Origin: an uncultured Holosporaceae bacterium
GTDB taxonomy: Bacteria > Pseudomonadota > Alphaproteobacteria > UBA3830 > CASESI01
Reading direction: 5' to 3'
Length of the DNA stretch: 64,000 bases
Assembly: GCA_949290705.1 (NCBI GenBank)
Contig: CASESI010000022.1
Location: forward strand, 1 to 64,000
Below the pieces are notes generated by a model. The model searched no databases and was not told the DNA's origin. It saw only the letters and a list, made by a program, of their open reading frames with translations. This document shows, in pieces, positions 16,616-24,915 of this stretch (positions within the stretch are counted from its first letter, which is position 1; every line of letters starts with the position of its first letter). The position numbers were made by a program, and so were the translations under genes.

Positions 16616-17627
16616 ATTTTATAAAAATTTCAAAGCCATGACAATCAAGGAAATCCTTGATGTTTCCTCTTTAAAAACTGATCCTGAAACGAACCTTGAT
16701 ACGGTAATCTGCAACATTGCAACCTTACATGACGCGAAGGAAAATGACCTTTCGTTTTTCCATAATGTAAGGTATAAGGAAGATTTAAAGCACACGAATG
16801 CAACAGCTGTGATCGTTTCACCTGAATTTAAAGATTTATGTCCAAAATCAACAATAGCCTTGGTTTCAAATTTTCCATTACTTGATTTCGTGAATGTCGT
16901 TGATGCTATGTATCCAACGGATGAATTTAAAACAAAAATCAGCTCCTTAGTGAAAATCAGTAACCTTGCAAAATTATCATCTGACTGTGAAATTGGTGAT
17001 TTTGTAAGTATCGGAGACAATGTAAAAATTGGAAAGAAAGTCAAAATCGGAAACAATGTAACAATCCGCGATGGAGTTGAAATCGGCGACAACACTGTTA
17101 TCGGGGACTCTGTTTCAATTTCTCACGCTGTCATCGGAAAAGACGTAATCATAAACTCTGGTGCAAGAATTGGAGAATCAGGATTCGGAATATTACCAAC
17201 CAAGACAGGCCTCCGTTACATAAAACAACTTGGGAGAGTGATAATTTCTGATAACGTAAGGATTGGTGCGAATACAACGATTGACAGGGGAAGCATCAAT
17301 GATACATTTATCGGGAAAGGTACTATCATCGACAATCTCGTCCAGATTGGCCACAATGTGAAAATTGGTGAGCATAGTGTAATCGTTTCACAGGTTGGCA
17401 TCTCTGGAAGTACAGAGGTTGGAAACGGAACAACTCTTGCTGGACAAGTCGGTGTTGCTGGCCATCTTAAAATCGGAAATAACGTAACAATTGCGGCAAA
17501 AAGTGGCGTCACGAATGACATTCCTGATGGTTCCATATATGGTGGTTTCCCTGCTATTGATATAAAAATGTGGAGGAAGCAAGTTGCCACGTTAAATATC
17601 ATGACTAAAAACAGAAGAAAAAATTGA
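16602..17627 (+). CDS. lpxD: UDP-3-O-acyl-glucosamine N-acyltransferase LpxD
   Basis: 341 aa. Third step of lipid A synthesis: adds the N-linked hydroxyacyl chain. N-terminal uridine-binding domain (DSRFYKNFKAMTIKEIL matches the family start), then a left-handed beta helix of I-G-x-x-x hexapeptides from about 110 to 310, with catalytic His in DNLVQIGHNVKIG. It starts inside the end of skp, suggesting translational coupling. Confidence 0.96.
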   Translation: MLDSRFYKNFKAMTIKEILDVSSLKTDPETNLDTVICNIATLHDAKENDLSFFHNVRYKEDLKHTNATAVIVSPEFKDLCPKSTIALVSNFPLLDFVNVVDAMYPTDEFKTKISSLVKISNLAKLSSDCEIGDFVSIGDNVKIGKKVKIGNNVTIRDGVEIGDNTVIGDSVSISHAVIGKDVIINSGARIGESGFGILPTKTGLRYIKQLGRVIISDNVRIGANTTIDRGSINDTFIGKGTIIDNLVQIGHNVKIGEHSVIVSQVGISGSTEVGNGTTLAGQVGVAGHLKIGNNVTIAAKSGVTNDIPDGSIYGGFPAIDIKMWRKQVATLNIMTKNRRKN

Positions 17628-17639
17628 AGAGGACAAATT

Positions 17640-18098
17640 ATGACTGAATGTTCAACAGAAAATAAAATTACAAATATCGATATAGAAGAAATACTGCGCA
17701 CAATTCCACATAGGTATCCTATGTTGCTGATCGACCGGGTTTTAGAACTTGAACTTGATAAATATTCGAAAGCAATCAAAAACGTAACTTTCAACGAACC
17801 TTTCTTTAATGGACATTTTCCAGAAAAACCAATCATGCCTGGTGTTTTAATTATCGAGGCAATGGCACAGACTGCTGGTGTTTTGGTGAGAAAAACGTTA
17901 ACTGGAAACACGAAATTGGTTTACTTCATGACGATCGAGAATGCAAAGTTTAGAAAACCTGTTGTCCCAGGAGATCAGCTTGAACTAACCGCAACAAAAA
18001 TTAAATCAAAGGCTAATGTCTGGAAGTTTGAAGGTGTAGGCCGCGTCAATGGCCAAGTCACAACTGAAGCAACTTTCTCAATCGCTATTGTTGGATAA
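17640..18098 (+). CDS. fabZ: 3-hydroxyacyl-ACP dehydratase FabZ
   Basis: 152 aa. Hot-dog-fold dehydratase of fatty-acid elongation; it competes with LpxA for hydroxyacyl-ACP. Catalytic H59 in [13 protein letters not shown] and E73 in [16 protein letters not shown] before the ATG. Third gene of the lipid A operon. Confidence 0.97.
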   Translation: MTECSTENKITNIDIEEILRTIPHRYPMLLIDRVLELELDKYSKAIKNVTFNEPFFNGHFPEKPIMPGVLIIEAMAQTAGVLVRKTLTGNTKLVYFMTIENAKFRKPVVPGDQLELTATKIKSKANVWKFEGVGRVNGQVTTEATFSIAIVG

Positions 18099-18103
18099 AG
18101 AAA

Positions 18104-18889
18104 ATGATTCATCAGACAGCTATTATATCTGGAACTGCGCAAATAGGTTCTAATCCTTCGATCGGACCTTATTGTGTAATTGGACCAAATGTGAAAATTG
18201 GTGATAATGTTGTAATGCACTCGCATGTACTGATTGATGGGTTTACAACTATTGGGAATAATAATAAATTTTTTCCATTTTCCGCAATAGGACTTGCCCC
18301 TCAGGATTTAAAATACCACGGGGAGAAATCATCACTTGAAATTGGCGATAATAACTTGATCCGTGAATATGTAACAATGCACCCTGGCACAGAAACAGGA
18401 AGGATGAAAACATCTGTTGGAAGTAATTGCTTGTTTATGGCCTCATCCCACATTGCACACGATTGCATAGTTGGTGATCACGTAATAATGGCGAACAACG
18501 CGACACTTGGCGGGCATGTCGTCGTCGGAAATTATGCTATCATCGGTGGACTTGCCGCTGTACATCAATTCGCAAGGATTGGTGACTACTCAATTGTAGG
18601 GGGACTTACTGGGATCTCTCGTGACCTTGCACCTTTTGCATCAAGTTTCTCAGAAAGAGATAAAATTGCAGGACTAAACATTATCGGATTAAAGCGGCAT
18701 GACTTTTCAAATGCAGATATCAAAAAAATCCAAGATGCATTCGATATACTATTTTTTAATGAAAATGATAAAACTTTTTCCGAAAAAATTGCCGAAGTAA
18801 CATCGAAATACCAACACGAAGATAAGTTAAAATCTCTTATAAATTTTATAAATTCAGAATCTATTCGGTCATTTGTTCAAGCCAAATAG
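18104..18889 (+). CDS. lpxA: UDP-GlcNAc O-acyltransferase LpxA
   Basis: 261 aa. First committed step of lipid A synthesis. Hexapeptide beta helix (residues 1-190) and helical C-terminus. Catalytic His is H119 in SSHIAHDC. At the acyl-chain ruler position, IVGGL keeps a Gly where E. coli has G173, which suggests a long (about C14) hydroxyacyl chain; that is inference from alignment by eye. It follows fabZ by 5 nt. lpxI/lpxH and lpxB do not follow. Confidence 0.96.
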   Translation: MIHQTAIISGTAQIGSNPSIGPYCVIGPNVKIGDNVVMHSHVLIDGFTTIGNNNKFFPFSAIGLAPQDLKYHGEKSSLEIGDNNLIREYVTMHPGTETGRMKTSVGSNCLFMASSHIAHDCIVGDHVIMANNATLGGHVVVGNYAIIGGLAAVHQFARIGDYSIVGGLTGISRDLAPFASSFSERDKIAGLNIIGLKRHDFSNADIKKIQDAFDILFFNENDKTFSEKIAEVTSKYQHEDKLKSLINFINSESIRSFVQAK

Positions 18890-18967
18890 TATTATTAATT
18901 AATAAATATCTAAAATTTTATGTTTTTTAAAAAATAATTTGCACTTTTTTTCATTTCCATATACTAT

Positions 18968-19744
18968 ATGGATAGTAGTAGTAAAAAGAATATACAAATG
19001 GCAGAGCTTTTAAGAATATTAAGAGAAGACGAGCTAGATAGGAACAGCGAGCTAAAACTATCTTTAGCGAAGGAACGAGGAACAAGAATAAGAATGGCGA
19101 GGGTGTTGTCTGGTCTTTCTCGTCAAGAATTCCAAGATCAACTTGGTGTTTCAACCTCAACATTAAACGCATGGGAAAATGGTAGAATTTGTTTAACTGA
19201 TAAGGGTGCGCTTAGAATTTCCAAAGCTCTTGCTGATATAAACATCGTATGTGACGTTTCTTGGTTACTTGAAGGAATTGGAAAGTCTCCTGTTAATGCT
19301 AACGAAAAAATCAAAGATTTCACAACTCCTATGGCTCATCTTGTTGAAACACAGAAAATCGTTTCTGCAAACAGGATCTTCCCAAATCAACCTGGCGATG
19401 CAAAAAATGACGAGGTTGATTTCTTCCTTAACAACAACGCAAACAGTGTTGGGCTAAGGATTGATGATAACAAGATGTCACCTATTTTCGATAAAGGTGA
19501 TAAAGTTTGCGGTATCATTATTCCAACAAAGTATTATAATGATTTCTGCAGTAAGCCTGTTATCCTTTCATATAGAAGTCAATTAATGGTCCGTAAATTG
19601 ATCGGTATCAAACACAACACATTGTATTTCAACCACCTTAAAAATGAAGGTAGTAATTACGAAGAAAATGACTTCCTCGCTCTTGACATGATCGACATTA
19701 ATTATATTGCAAGAGTCTTGTTAATCAAAAAAATCTTAGATTAA
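18968..19744 (+). CDS. XRE-type regulator with an S24/LexA-like C-terminal domain
   Basis: 258 aa if started at ATG 18968. Helix-turn-helix at about 38-75 (RMARVLSGLSRQEFQDQLGVSTSTLNAWENG). The C-terminal part (SVGLRIDDNKMSPIFDKGDKVCGI) follows the S24 pattern V-x-GDSMxPxxxxGD, but the nucleophile Ser is Lys (NKM), so self-cleavage is unlikely. TATACT at 18960-18965 would start the RNA near 18972, which favours ATG 18998 (248 aa). Repressor-like; targets unknown. Confidence 0.75.
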   Translation: MDSSSKKNIQMAELLRILREDELDRNSELKLSLAKERGTRIRMARVLSGLSRQEFQDQLGVSTSTLNAWENGRICLTDKGALRISKALADINIVCDVSWLLEGIGKSPVNANEKIKDFTTPMAHLVETQKIVSANRIFPNQPGDAKNDEVDFFLNNNANSVGLRIDDNKMSPIFDKGDKVCGIIIPTKYYNDFCSKPVILSYRSQLMVRKLIGIKHNTLYFNHLKNEGSNYEENDFLALDMIDINYIARVLLIKKILD

Positions 19745-19860
19745 CTTTTTTTCTTATTCATTAACCACACTTTTTATTCATTTTTTTTCAGATTTTCGAG
19801 AGGGGTGGCTTTTTCATTTCTAACCTCAAAAAATATATCATGATTATTTGTCGAAATAGT

Positions 19861-19889
19861 TTGCAAAAAAATTAACTTTTGGTTATAAT
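19861..19889 (+). promoter_or_regulatory. Promoter of the 6S-like RNA
   Basis: TTGCAA (19861-19866), 17-bp spacer, TATAAT (19884-19889). It predicts a transcript starting at about 19896-19897 with GGGAC. Confidence 0.75.
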
Positions 19890-19896
19890 AATAATT

Positions 19897-20057
19897 GGGA
19901 CTTTGAGGTGCGATATAGTTTTAATTCTCCTAGAGCCTAATTTATGAAAGGGAACTGTCCCTGTTTCTGGTCGTGGCCGGTTACACATGGTACCCACCTG
20001 TTTTCTTGGCTTTCAAGAGAGCGGTTAAAAATTACGCCCGAGAAGTTCCTTTTTTTT
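19897..20057 (+). ncRNA. ssrS: 6S-like regulatory RNA
   Basis: A 360-bp gap between the regulator and the MFS gene holds a more GC-rich block of about 160 nt. It starts GGGACTT and ends AAGTTCC-T8, so the ends pair (7 bp with one G-U) and are followed by a U tract. Inner segments also pair across the molecule (AATTCTC with GAGAGCGG; AGAGCC with GGCTTT), leaving a long rod with a central open region (GGGAACTGTCCCTG) and an apical hairpin around GGCCGGTTACAC. Rod shape, size, own promoter and terminator fit 6S RNA, which binds the housekeeping RNA polymerase. The identity is inferred from shape; another structured RNA is possible. Confidence 0.6.
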
Positions 20058-20104
20058 CATAGTTTATATTGTTGTGGGAGTTAAGAGAAGGAGAAATCCC
20101 TATC

Positions 20105-21319
20105 TTACTCTTCAATGATTCTCGCTGTTGGTTTCGTGAACATCACAAGTATTGTGCTTAGGAGTGTTAATGCCGCCGCAACAAAGTATGTGATCTCTGC
20201 GCCGTATGCGTCCCACAAGATTCCTTGCGAAATACTTGACGAGAAAACACCGGCTGCACAAACAACATTCAATATTCCAAAAGATGTCGCCTTAATGTGC
20301 CTTGGTGCGTAATCAGAAACCATGGAGAAAAGCACGGTTTGTGTCACACCAAAATGTATTCCGTAAATCACAATCGAAATAAACACCGCCGTAATGCTCT
20401 CTGCCTTGGAAAGAATCAGGTATGAAATCATCGCCGATAAAAACCCAGCCATGAGGCAGTATTTCTTGTTCAAGTGATCCGAAATATCACCAACCCACTT
20501 TGCGGAAATCGCCGTAAAAAAATACGACACACCGAAAACCAATGGGTGGTACTCTGTGTGAAGCCCGACACTTTTAGCTTTAAAAACCAAAAATGCCTCG
20601 GAACTTCTTGCGCACATAAAGATAAACACAGCGAACAGGAAAAACCAATACCTTCCGCCAAGTTCATTCAAATCCGACTTCTTGATTGGGAACCCTTTCC
20701 TTTTCGAAAGTTGAGGAGTGTTTTCTTTATCACTTGTCATAAACGCCAAAATCAAAATCGATAAAACCAAAGGTAAAATCGAGAACCAATAGGCTCCTCT
20801 CACCATATGCTCTGAACTTCCACCAAGATGCGACATAAGCAAAAATGCCACAAACGCACCAATGGTAGAGCCAAGAGCAGCGAGAGATTGGCGAAGGCCA
20901 AATCCGGCACCCTTTAACCCTTTCGGAGAAGACTCTGAAATCAGAGCATCCCGAGGGGCGTCACGCAGGCCATTCGTAAACCTGTCGATTGTTTGTGCCG
21001 TAAAATACATCCACAAACTGCTAGCCATTGCGTATAATGGCTTTGCGAATGCCGCCGCAGTGTATCCTATTATGATTAGGATTTTTCTTCTTCCAAGATA
21101 ATCGCTTATCATCCCGGAACAAAGCTTCATTGCGTATCCGAATGCCTCGGTAATACCACGGATCACACCTAGGTCTTTCGCCGATCCTCCGAGAACATCC
21201 GTAATCAAAGTCACGGACAAACTTGAAATAATCACAGATGAAGAATTTGACAAAAGACTTACCAAACTCAACCCCCAAACAGTTTTAGGGAGTTTAAAAA
21301 CATGATGTAGTTTTGACAT
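20105..21319 (-). CDS. MFS transporter
   Basis: 404 aa with about 12 hydrophobic segments. MFS loop signatures: SDYLGRRKILI between helices 2 and 3, and DRFTNGLRDAPRDALI after helix 4, a pattern of a drug/metabolite-type MFS branch. Substrate unknown. The gene is clearly richer in G+C (two 60-base samples gave 47% and 53%) than the rest of the window, which suggests acquisition from elsewhere. No partner gene nearby. Confidence 0.88.
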   Translation of the reverse strand: MSKLHHVFKLPKTVWGLSLVSLLSNSSSVIISSLSVTLITDVLGGSAKDLGVIRGITEAFGYAMKLCSGMISDYLGRRKILIIIGYTAAAFAKPLYAMASSLWMYFTAQTIDRFTNGLRDAPRDALISESSPKGLKGAGFGLRQSLAALGSTIGAFVAFLLMSHLGGSSEHMVRGAYWFSILPLVLSILILAFMTSDKENTPQLSKRKGFPIKKSDLNELGGRYWFFLFAVFIFMCARSSEAFLVFKAKSVGLHTEYHPLVFGVSYFFTAISAKWVGDISDHLNKKYCLMAGFLSAMISYLILSKAESITAVFISIVIYGIHFGVTQTVLFSMVSDYAPRHIKATSFGILNVVCAAGVFSSSISQGILWDAYGAEITYFVAAALTLLSTILVMFTKPTARIIEE

Positions 21320-21412
21320 TATTTTTACTTATAAAAATATCCATCATTTATACTACAAGAGTTTTTCAAAAACAATGTTGTTTTTTTATTTTTTTTACAA
21401 TATAATTTAATA

Positions 21413-22081
21413 TTGGTGAGTTGTTTTATTGGTGGAGGTGCTTTGCGCTTTACGGTGCTTGCTTTTTTAATAATTTTTTCTGTAAGTTGTAAAGCATCAA
21501 AGTCCGTTCCGCCAAATATTAAATCCTCGTTTACTGTTTCTAAAAAAAGTGTTAAAAACATCTCACCTGATTATTCCAAAAATCACGAGCCAAAAATCAC
21601 AGTCGAGTTTTTCTCTGATGTGAAATGCAAAGCATGTCAAAAAATGCATAAGGTAATTACCGAGCTTGAAGATTTTTTAACTCAGCACGGAATAAAATTA
21701 AACCTTATATACAGGCCCGTCGTTACCAAGGAGGACTCGGTTAACGCTGCATTCATTGCCGCAGAAGCTTTAAACCGCGGACAGATAGACGAATTTCTTA
21801 AAATGGCCTATCCAAATAATCCAGATAAAATTGACGACCTCAACCCTGAATTAATAGGGGCAAGAATCGGAATATCCGAGATCAACAAAACTCCATCTAT
21901 ATCGGAGTATATAAAAGCTAATCAAAGCATTCTAAAAGAGAAAGGCAATAATACAGCCCCTCTTCTTGTCATTAAAAATTATGACCATAAAAATCATGAT
22001 ATATACTTAACCGGTTGCCAAAAGCTTTCTTGCGTTATCAAAATCTTAAAGCAGCATGGGATTATAAAAATAGAGAATTAA
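21413..22081 (+). CDS. DsbA-like thioredoxin-fold protein, probably membrane-anchored
   Basis: 222 aa. Hydrophobic N-terminus (FTVLAFLIIFSVSC) gives a signal anchor or an atypical lipobox (SVSC). The thioredoxin-fold core starts at ITVEFFSDVKCKACQKMHK with a CKAC pair (C72/C75), and NNTAPLLVI supplies the cis-Pro region. Likely periplasmic disulfide oxidase or reductase. Start is TTG 21413 or GTG 21416; TATAAT at 21401-21406 ends 6 nt before the TTG. The next gene on the same strand starts 69 bp on. Confidence 0.75.
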   Translation: MVSCFIGGGALRFTVLAFLIIFSVSCKASKSVPPNIKSSFTVSKKSVKNISPDYSKNHEPKITVEFFSDVKCKACQKMHKVITELEDFLTQHGIKLNLIYRPVVTKEDSVNAAFIAAEALNRGQIDEFLKMAYPNNPDKIDDLNPELIGARIGISEINKTPSISEYIKANQSILKEKGNNTAPLLVIKNYDHKNHDIYLTGCQKLSCVIKILKQHGIIKIEN

Positions 22082-22149
22082 CCTCTAAAATTATAAAAAA
22101 ATTAAAAATTTTTTAACTTATTTTTAATTACAATCAACCTGGTGGCTTT

Positions 22150-24744
22150 ATGCGAATATGTTTATGGGTTTTACTTTTCATTTATCATGTAAAATCTTCA
22201 ATATCAATTCAGCAAATTAATGACGGACAAAAAGTTGAATATACTTTTGCAACAAAATCACCTTTTAAGTTTAAGCTTGTAAAAACATTCAATAGCTTCT
22301 CTTTATTTTTCAACAAAAGATTCAACATAAATCTGTCTAAATTACAGAATAGCATTGTCCGTGTAACGCAAGAATCCGGTAAGTTTTCTACCCTTACATT
22401 TCTGCCAAGGATAGAGAATGAAAAGTATTATGCTCACCAGGAACAACTTAGCAATAACATCTTAAAGCTAACTTTTTCTAAACAAAAACCCAAACCTGAA
22501 CCTTATTCATCTATGCAAGATGTAAAAAATATGCTGCTTGGTCAGGCATACATTATTATAAAGTTTTCACGAGACACAATGAAATGGCGTCTCAATAGCC
22601 CAATACGAAAAGATATATGCACTTTCAAACGCGGAGATTATACCTATATCGCAATCGAAACAGATCACGAGATAAGATTCAATCTTCCTGCACAAAAATA
22701 TGTGTCTTATTCTAACACAATTTTAAAAAACGGTCTGCAATTAATCATTTTAAAAACGGAATTATTCCATAAAACTACCAAAACCGATGAAGGATGGTTG
22801 ATAGAGTTTTCAAAGACTCCTGACGCTGCGAATGCCGACATCGATCCAAAATTTATAGAGAAATCACACAATGATAATAATTTAAATCCAAGGAACTATC
22901 CAGACCTTCGGGCTATTATAAATGAGAACAAAAATGTTCTTAAAACACAAAGTTTCCTTGCCAATAACTCTAATAAATTAACATTTACTTTAAATGAAAG
23001 TGCATTCTTTTTTAAAGTAAAAGATCCTATTTTTAAGGATGAAATAATCATAATACCTTTATACAATCCACTTAGGAATAGGAACCACATCACAACAGCA
23101 TACTTTGACATGATAAAAACAAATCAAGGTATCGTTGTAAAACTTAATGATGATTCCGTCAGTACATCCTATAACAACACTGACTTTATATTAAAAAGAG
23201 ATGAACCGTTTTTCTTCGCAGCAAACACAACCATAAATTCACGATTCAACCTTTTACCAATCAGCGATTTTGCAAACACTGTGCCATGGCTTCACGAATA
23301 TAAATCTCTTCGCAAAGAATTACTTCAAGATACGTATGATATCGCACTTTTCAAATTTAATAAATTCATGACAAAGCATTTGCTTACCAAGGAAAGTCAG
23401 CAAAACTTTTACCACATGATAAAACATCTTAAATGCCCTAATTTAAAGACCCAGATATTTTTAAATATGGGAATAAACGCGTTTCTTAACCTCGATTTTG
23501 AAGAAGCCATATATTTCCTTGAAAACCAACAATTGTGCAAAAATGAAACTTTAAGTTTACTTATAAAAATGTCATATGCCCTTAATAATCCAAACATTGT
23601 AAAATTCTCCATTCAAAATTTATCCAAATTCATAAACCAAATAAAAACCTTTGGAAAGACGCTTGAAAAGCAAATCCTTCTCACCATGCTTAAATTCAAC
23701 AAGAAAATCGACCCAGAATCATTTTCCGTAATCCTTAACGAATTATACCAATTCGAACTTTCGGATGACGAGAAGAACCTATTCTTGTTAAACAGAGCAA
23801 GGTCATTTTTCGAACAAAAACTTTTCTCTCAAACAATAGAAGATTTAAAGCTTGTAAACACCACCAACCAACTTATATTTTCAGATGCTTCTCTGCTTCG
23901 AAATCAGGCACTTCTTAAAATCGGCAAGATTTCAGAAAATGCCTTTATTAAGAATCTTGAAACCTTAAAGGTTTGTAATTCTTACATTCAAAAAGCAGTC
24001 GATGAAGAGCTACTTAAAATATACATCAGTAAAAAAATGTTCCTTAAAGCGATCTTATTGCTTAGGGAAGATCCGTCCAAATCACAAGAAATCCAACGCA
24101 TAATCAACGAACATGAAGATTATTTCTCGGCATTATCACTTACCGATACTATGAGATTTCTTACACTTTTCGATCAGTACATATCAAGAAGGTGCAAAAA
24201 ATCCATTGGCATGTTTTTCCTTGAAAATAAATTCCTTTTAAAATCATTCAATATATTCCGTGAAGTAATCCTTCGGTATAAACAAAAAGAAGACATCATC
24301 GAAATGATAAAATGCATAGGCCCATTTCTTGTTGATGGGGAAATTATCGATTTCTTAAAAGACAACCATGAATACATAGGAATCTCTAAACCAGAACTTT
24401 TATTATATTTTGCTCGCATATACTACCTCCAAAAAAATTACCTAAAAGTAATTGATACATTAAAACATTTCAACCTTAAAACATCCAAAGAAAGCTTTTT
24501 ATTCGTTGCAGAAAGTTATTTTCTTTTAGGTGAATATCAAAAATCGGAAATTATATTCCTTAAAATGTTTGAAGTTTTCAGAAACCAACTTTCACAACAA
24601 GATATACTTAAAATAATACTTTCAATGGTACACAACAAGCACAACTACGCCGCATACAAACTTTACCTGACCATGAAGCCAAAACTTTCAATCAAGTATG
24701 AAAACATGATCAGAAATATACTACACCTGACCAAAGATCAGTAA
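22150..24744 (+). CDS. Large exported protein with TPR-like helical repeats
   Basis: 864 aa. Signal peptide (MRICLWVLLFIYHVKSSISI), then about 350 residues of mostly beta-type sequence, then helical repeats. TPR-like units stand out near 430-475 (FLNMGINAFLNLDFEEAIYFL) and 745-805 (YFARIYYLQKNYLKVIDTL; FVAESYFLLGEYQKSEIIFL). GGTGG precedes the ATG. Its last codons are part of the direct repeat at 24733. A periplasmic scaffold is likely; no specific family recognised. Confidence 0.7.
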   Translation: MRICLWVLLFIYHVKSSISIQQINDGQKVEYTFATKSPFKFKLVKTFNSFSLFFNKRFNINLSKLQNSIVRVTQESGKFSTLTFLPRIENEKYYAHQEQLSNNILKLTFSKQKPKPEPYSSMQDVKNMLLGQAYIIIKFSRDTMKWRLNSPIRKDICTFKRGDYTYIAIETDHEIRFNLPAQKYVSYSNTILKNGLQLIILKTELFHKTTKTDEGWLIEFSKTPDAANADIDPKFIEKSHNDNNLNPRNYPDLRAIINENKNVLKTQSFLANNSNKLTFTLNESAFFFKVKDPIFKDEIIIIPLYNPLRNRNHITTAYFDMIKTNQGIVVKLNDDSVSTSYNNTDFILKRDEPFFFAANTTINSRFNLLPISDFANTVPWLHEYKSLRKELLQDTYDIALFKFNKFMTKHLLTKESQQNFYHMIKHLKCPNLKTQIFLNMGINAFLNLDFEEAIYFLENQQLCKNETLSLLIKMSYALNNPNIVKFSIQNLSKFINQIKTFGKTLEKQILLTMLKFNKKIDPESFSVILNELYQFELSDDEKNLFLLNRARSFFEQKLFSQTIEDLKLVNTTNQLIFSDASLLRNQALLKIGKISENAFIKNLETLKVCNSYIQKAVDEELLKIYISKKMFLKAILLLREDPSKSQEIQRIINEHEDYFSALSLTDTMRFLTLFDQYISRRCKKSIGMFFLENKFLLKSFNIFREVILRYKQKEDIIEMIKCIGPFLVDGEIIDFLKDNHEYIGISKPELLLYFARIYYLQKNYLKVIDTLKHFNLKTSKESFLFVAESYFLLGEYQKSEIIFLKMFEVFRNQLSQQDILKIILSMVHNKHNYAAYKLYLTMKPKLSIKYENMIRNILHLTKDQ

Positions 24745-24801
24745 TAAAAAAAATAATAGGTAAAATAATATATTTATGTTAAAAAAACACCGTGGTGGAG
24801 A
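24733..24801 (+). repeat. Direct repeat, left copy (69 bp)
   Basis: It runs from AAAGATCAGTAA (the last codons and stop of the 864-aa gene) to GTGGTGGAGA. It matches 25996-26063 apart from one A in a homopolymer. Its right end is a copy of the CCA end, discriminator and first acceptor bases of tRNA-Tyr, so this copy is a detached tRNA tail. Confidence 0.9.
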
Positions 24802-24915
24802 ACGGCACACCTTAAACGTAACTTGTTTTTGGAGACCCCAAAATAAGTTTTTCTTTTGCTTAAAAAATAAACGTCCAATTCGTCCTAAACCATATATCGC
24901 AACATTTAACATCAT
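24802..24915 (-). pseudogene. Truncated start of a GAPDH-like gene
   Basis: ATG 24915 overlaps the stop of the upstream GrpB-domain gene (ATGA). The first residues MMLNVAIYGLGRIGRLFF match the NAD-binding start of glyceraldehyde-3-phosphate dehydrogenase (VAINGFGRIGR). After about 20 residues the similarity stops, in a stretch that can form a hairpin (CTTATTTTGG with CCAAAAACAAG), and the frame soon runs into the direct repeat. It is a stub cut off at the insertion boundary. Confidence 0.6.

Noticed and set aside
17216-17911. 231-aa open frame antisense to lpxD/fabZ
   Set aside because: Repeats such as FPI-TLSPI are the reverse reading of the LpxD hexapeptide codons. Shadow frame.
24721-24915. 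64-aa ORF as an intact small membrane protein
   Set aside because: Its hydrophobic tail is read from the T-rich direct repeat; only the first ~20 residues look like real protein (GAPDH start).
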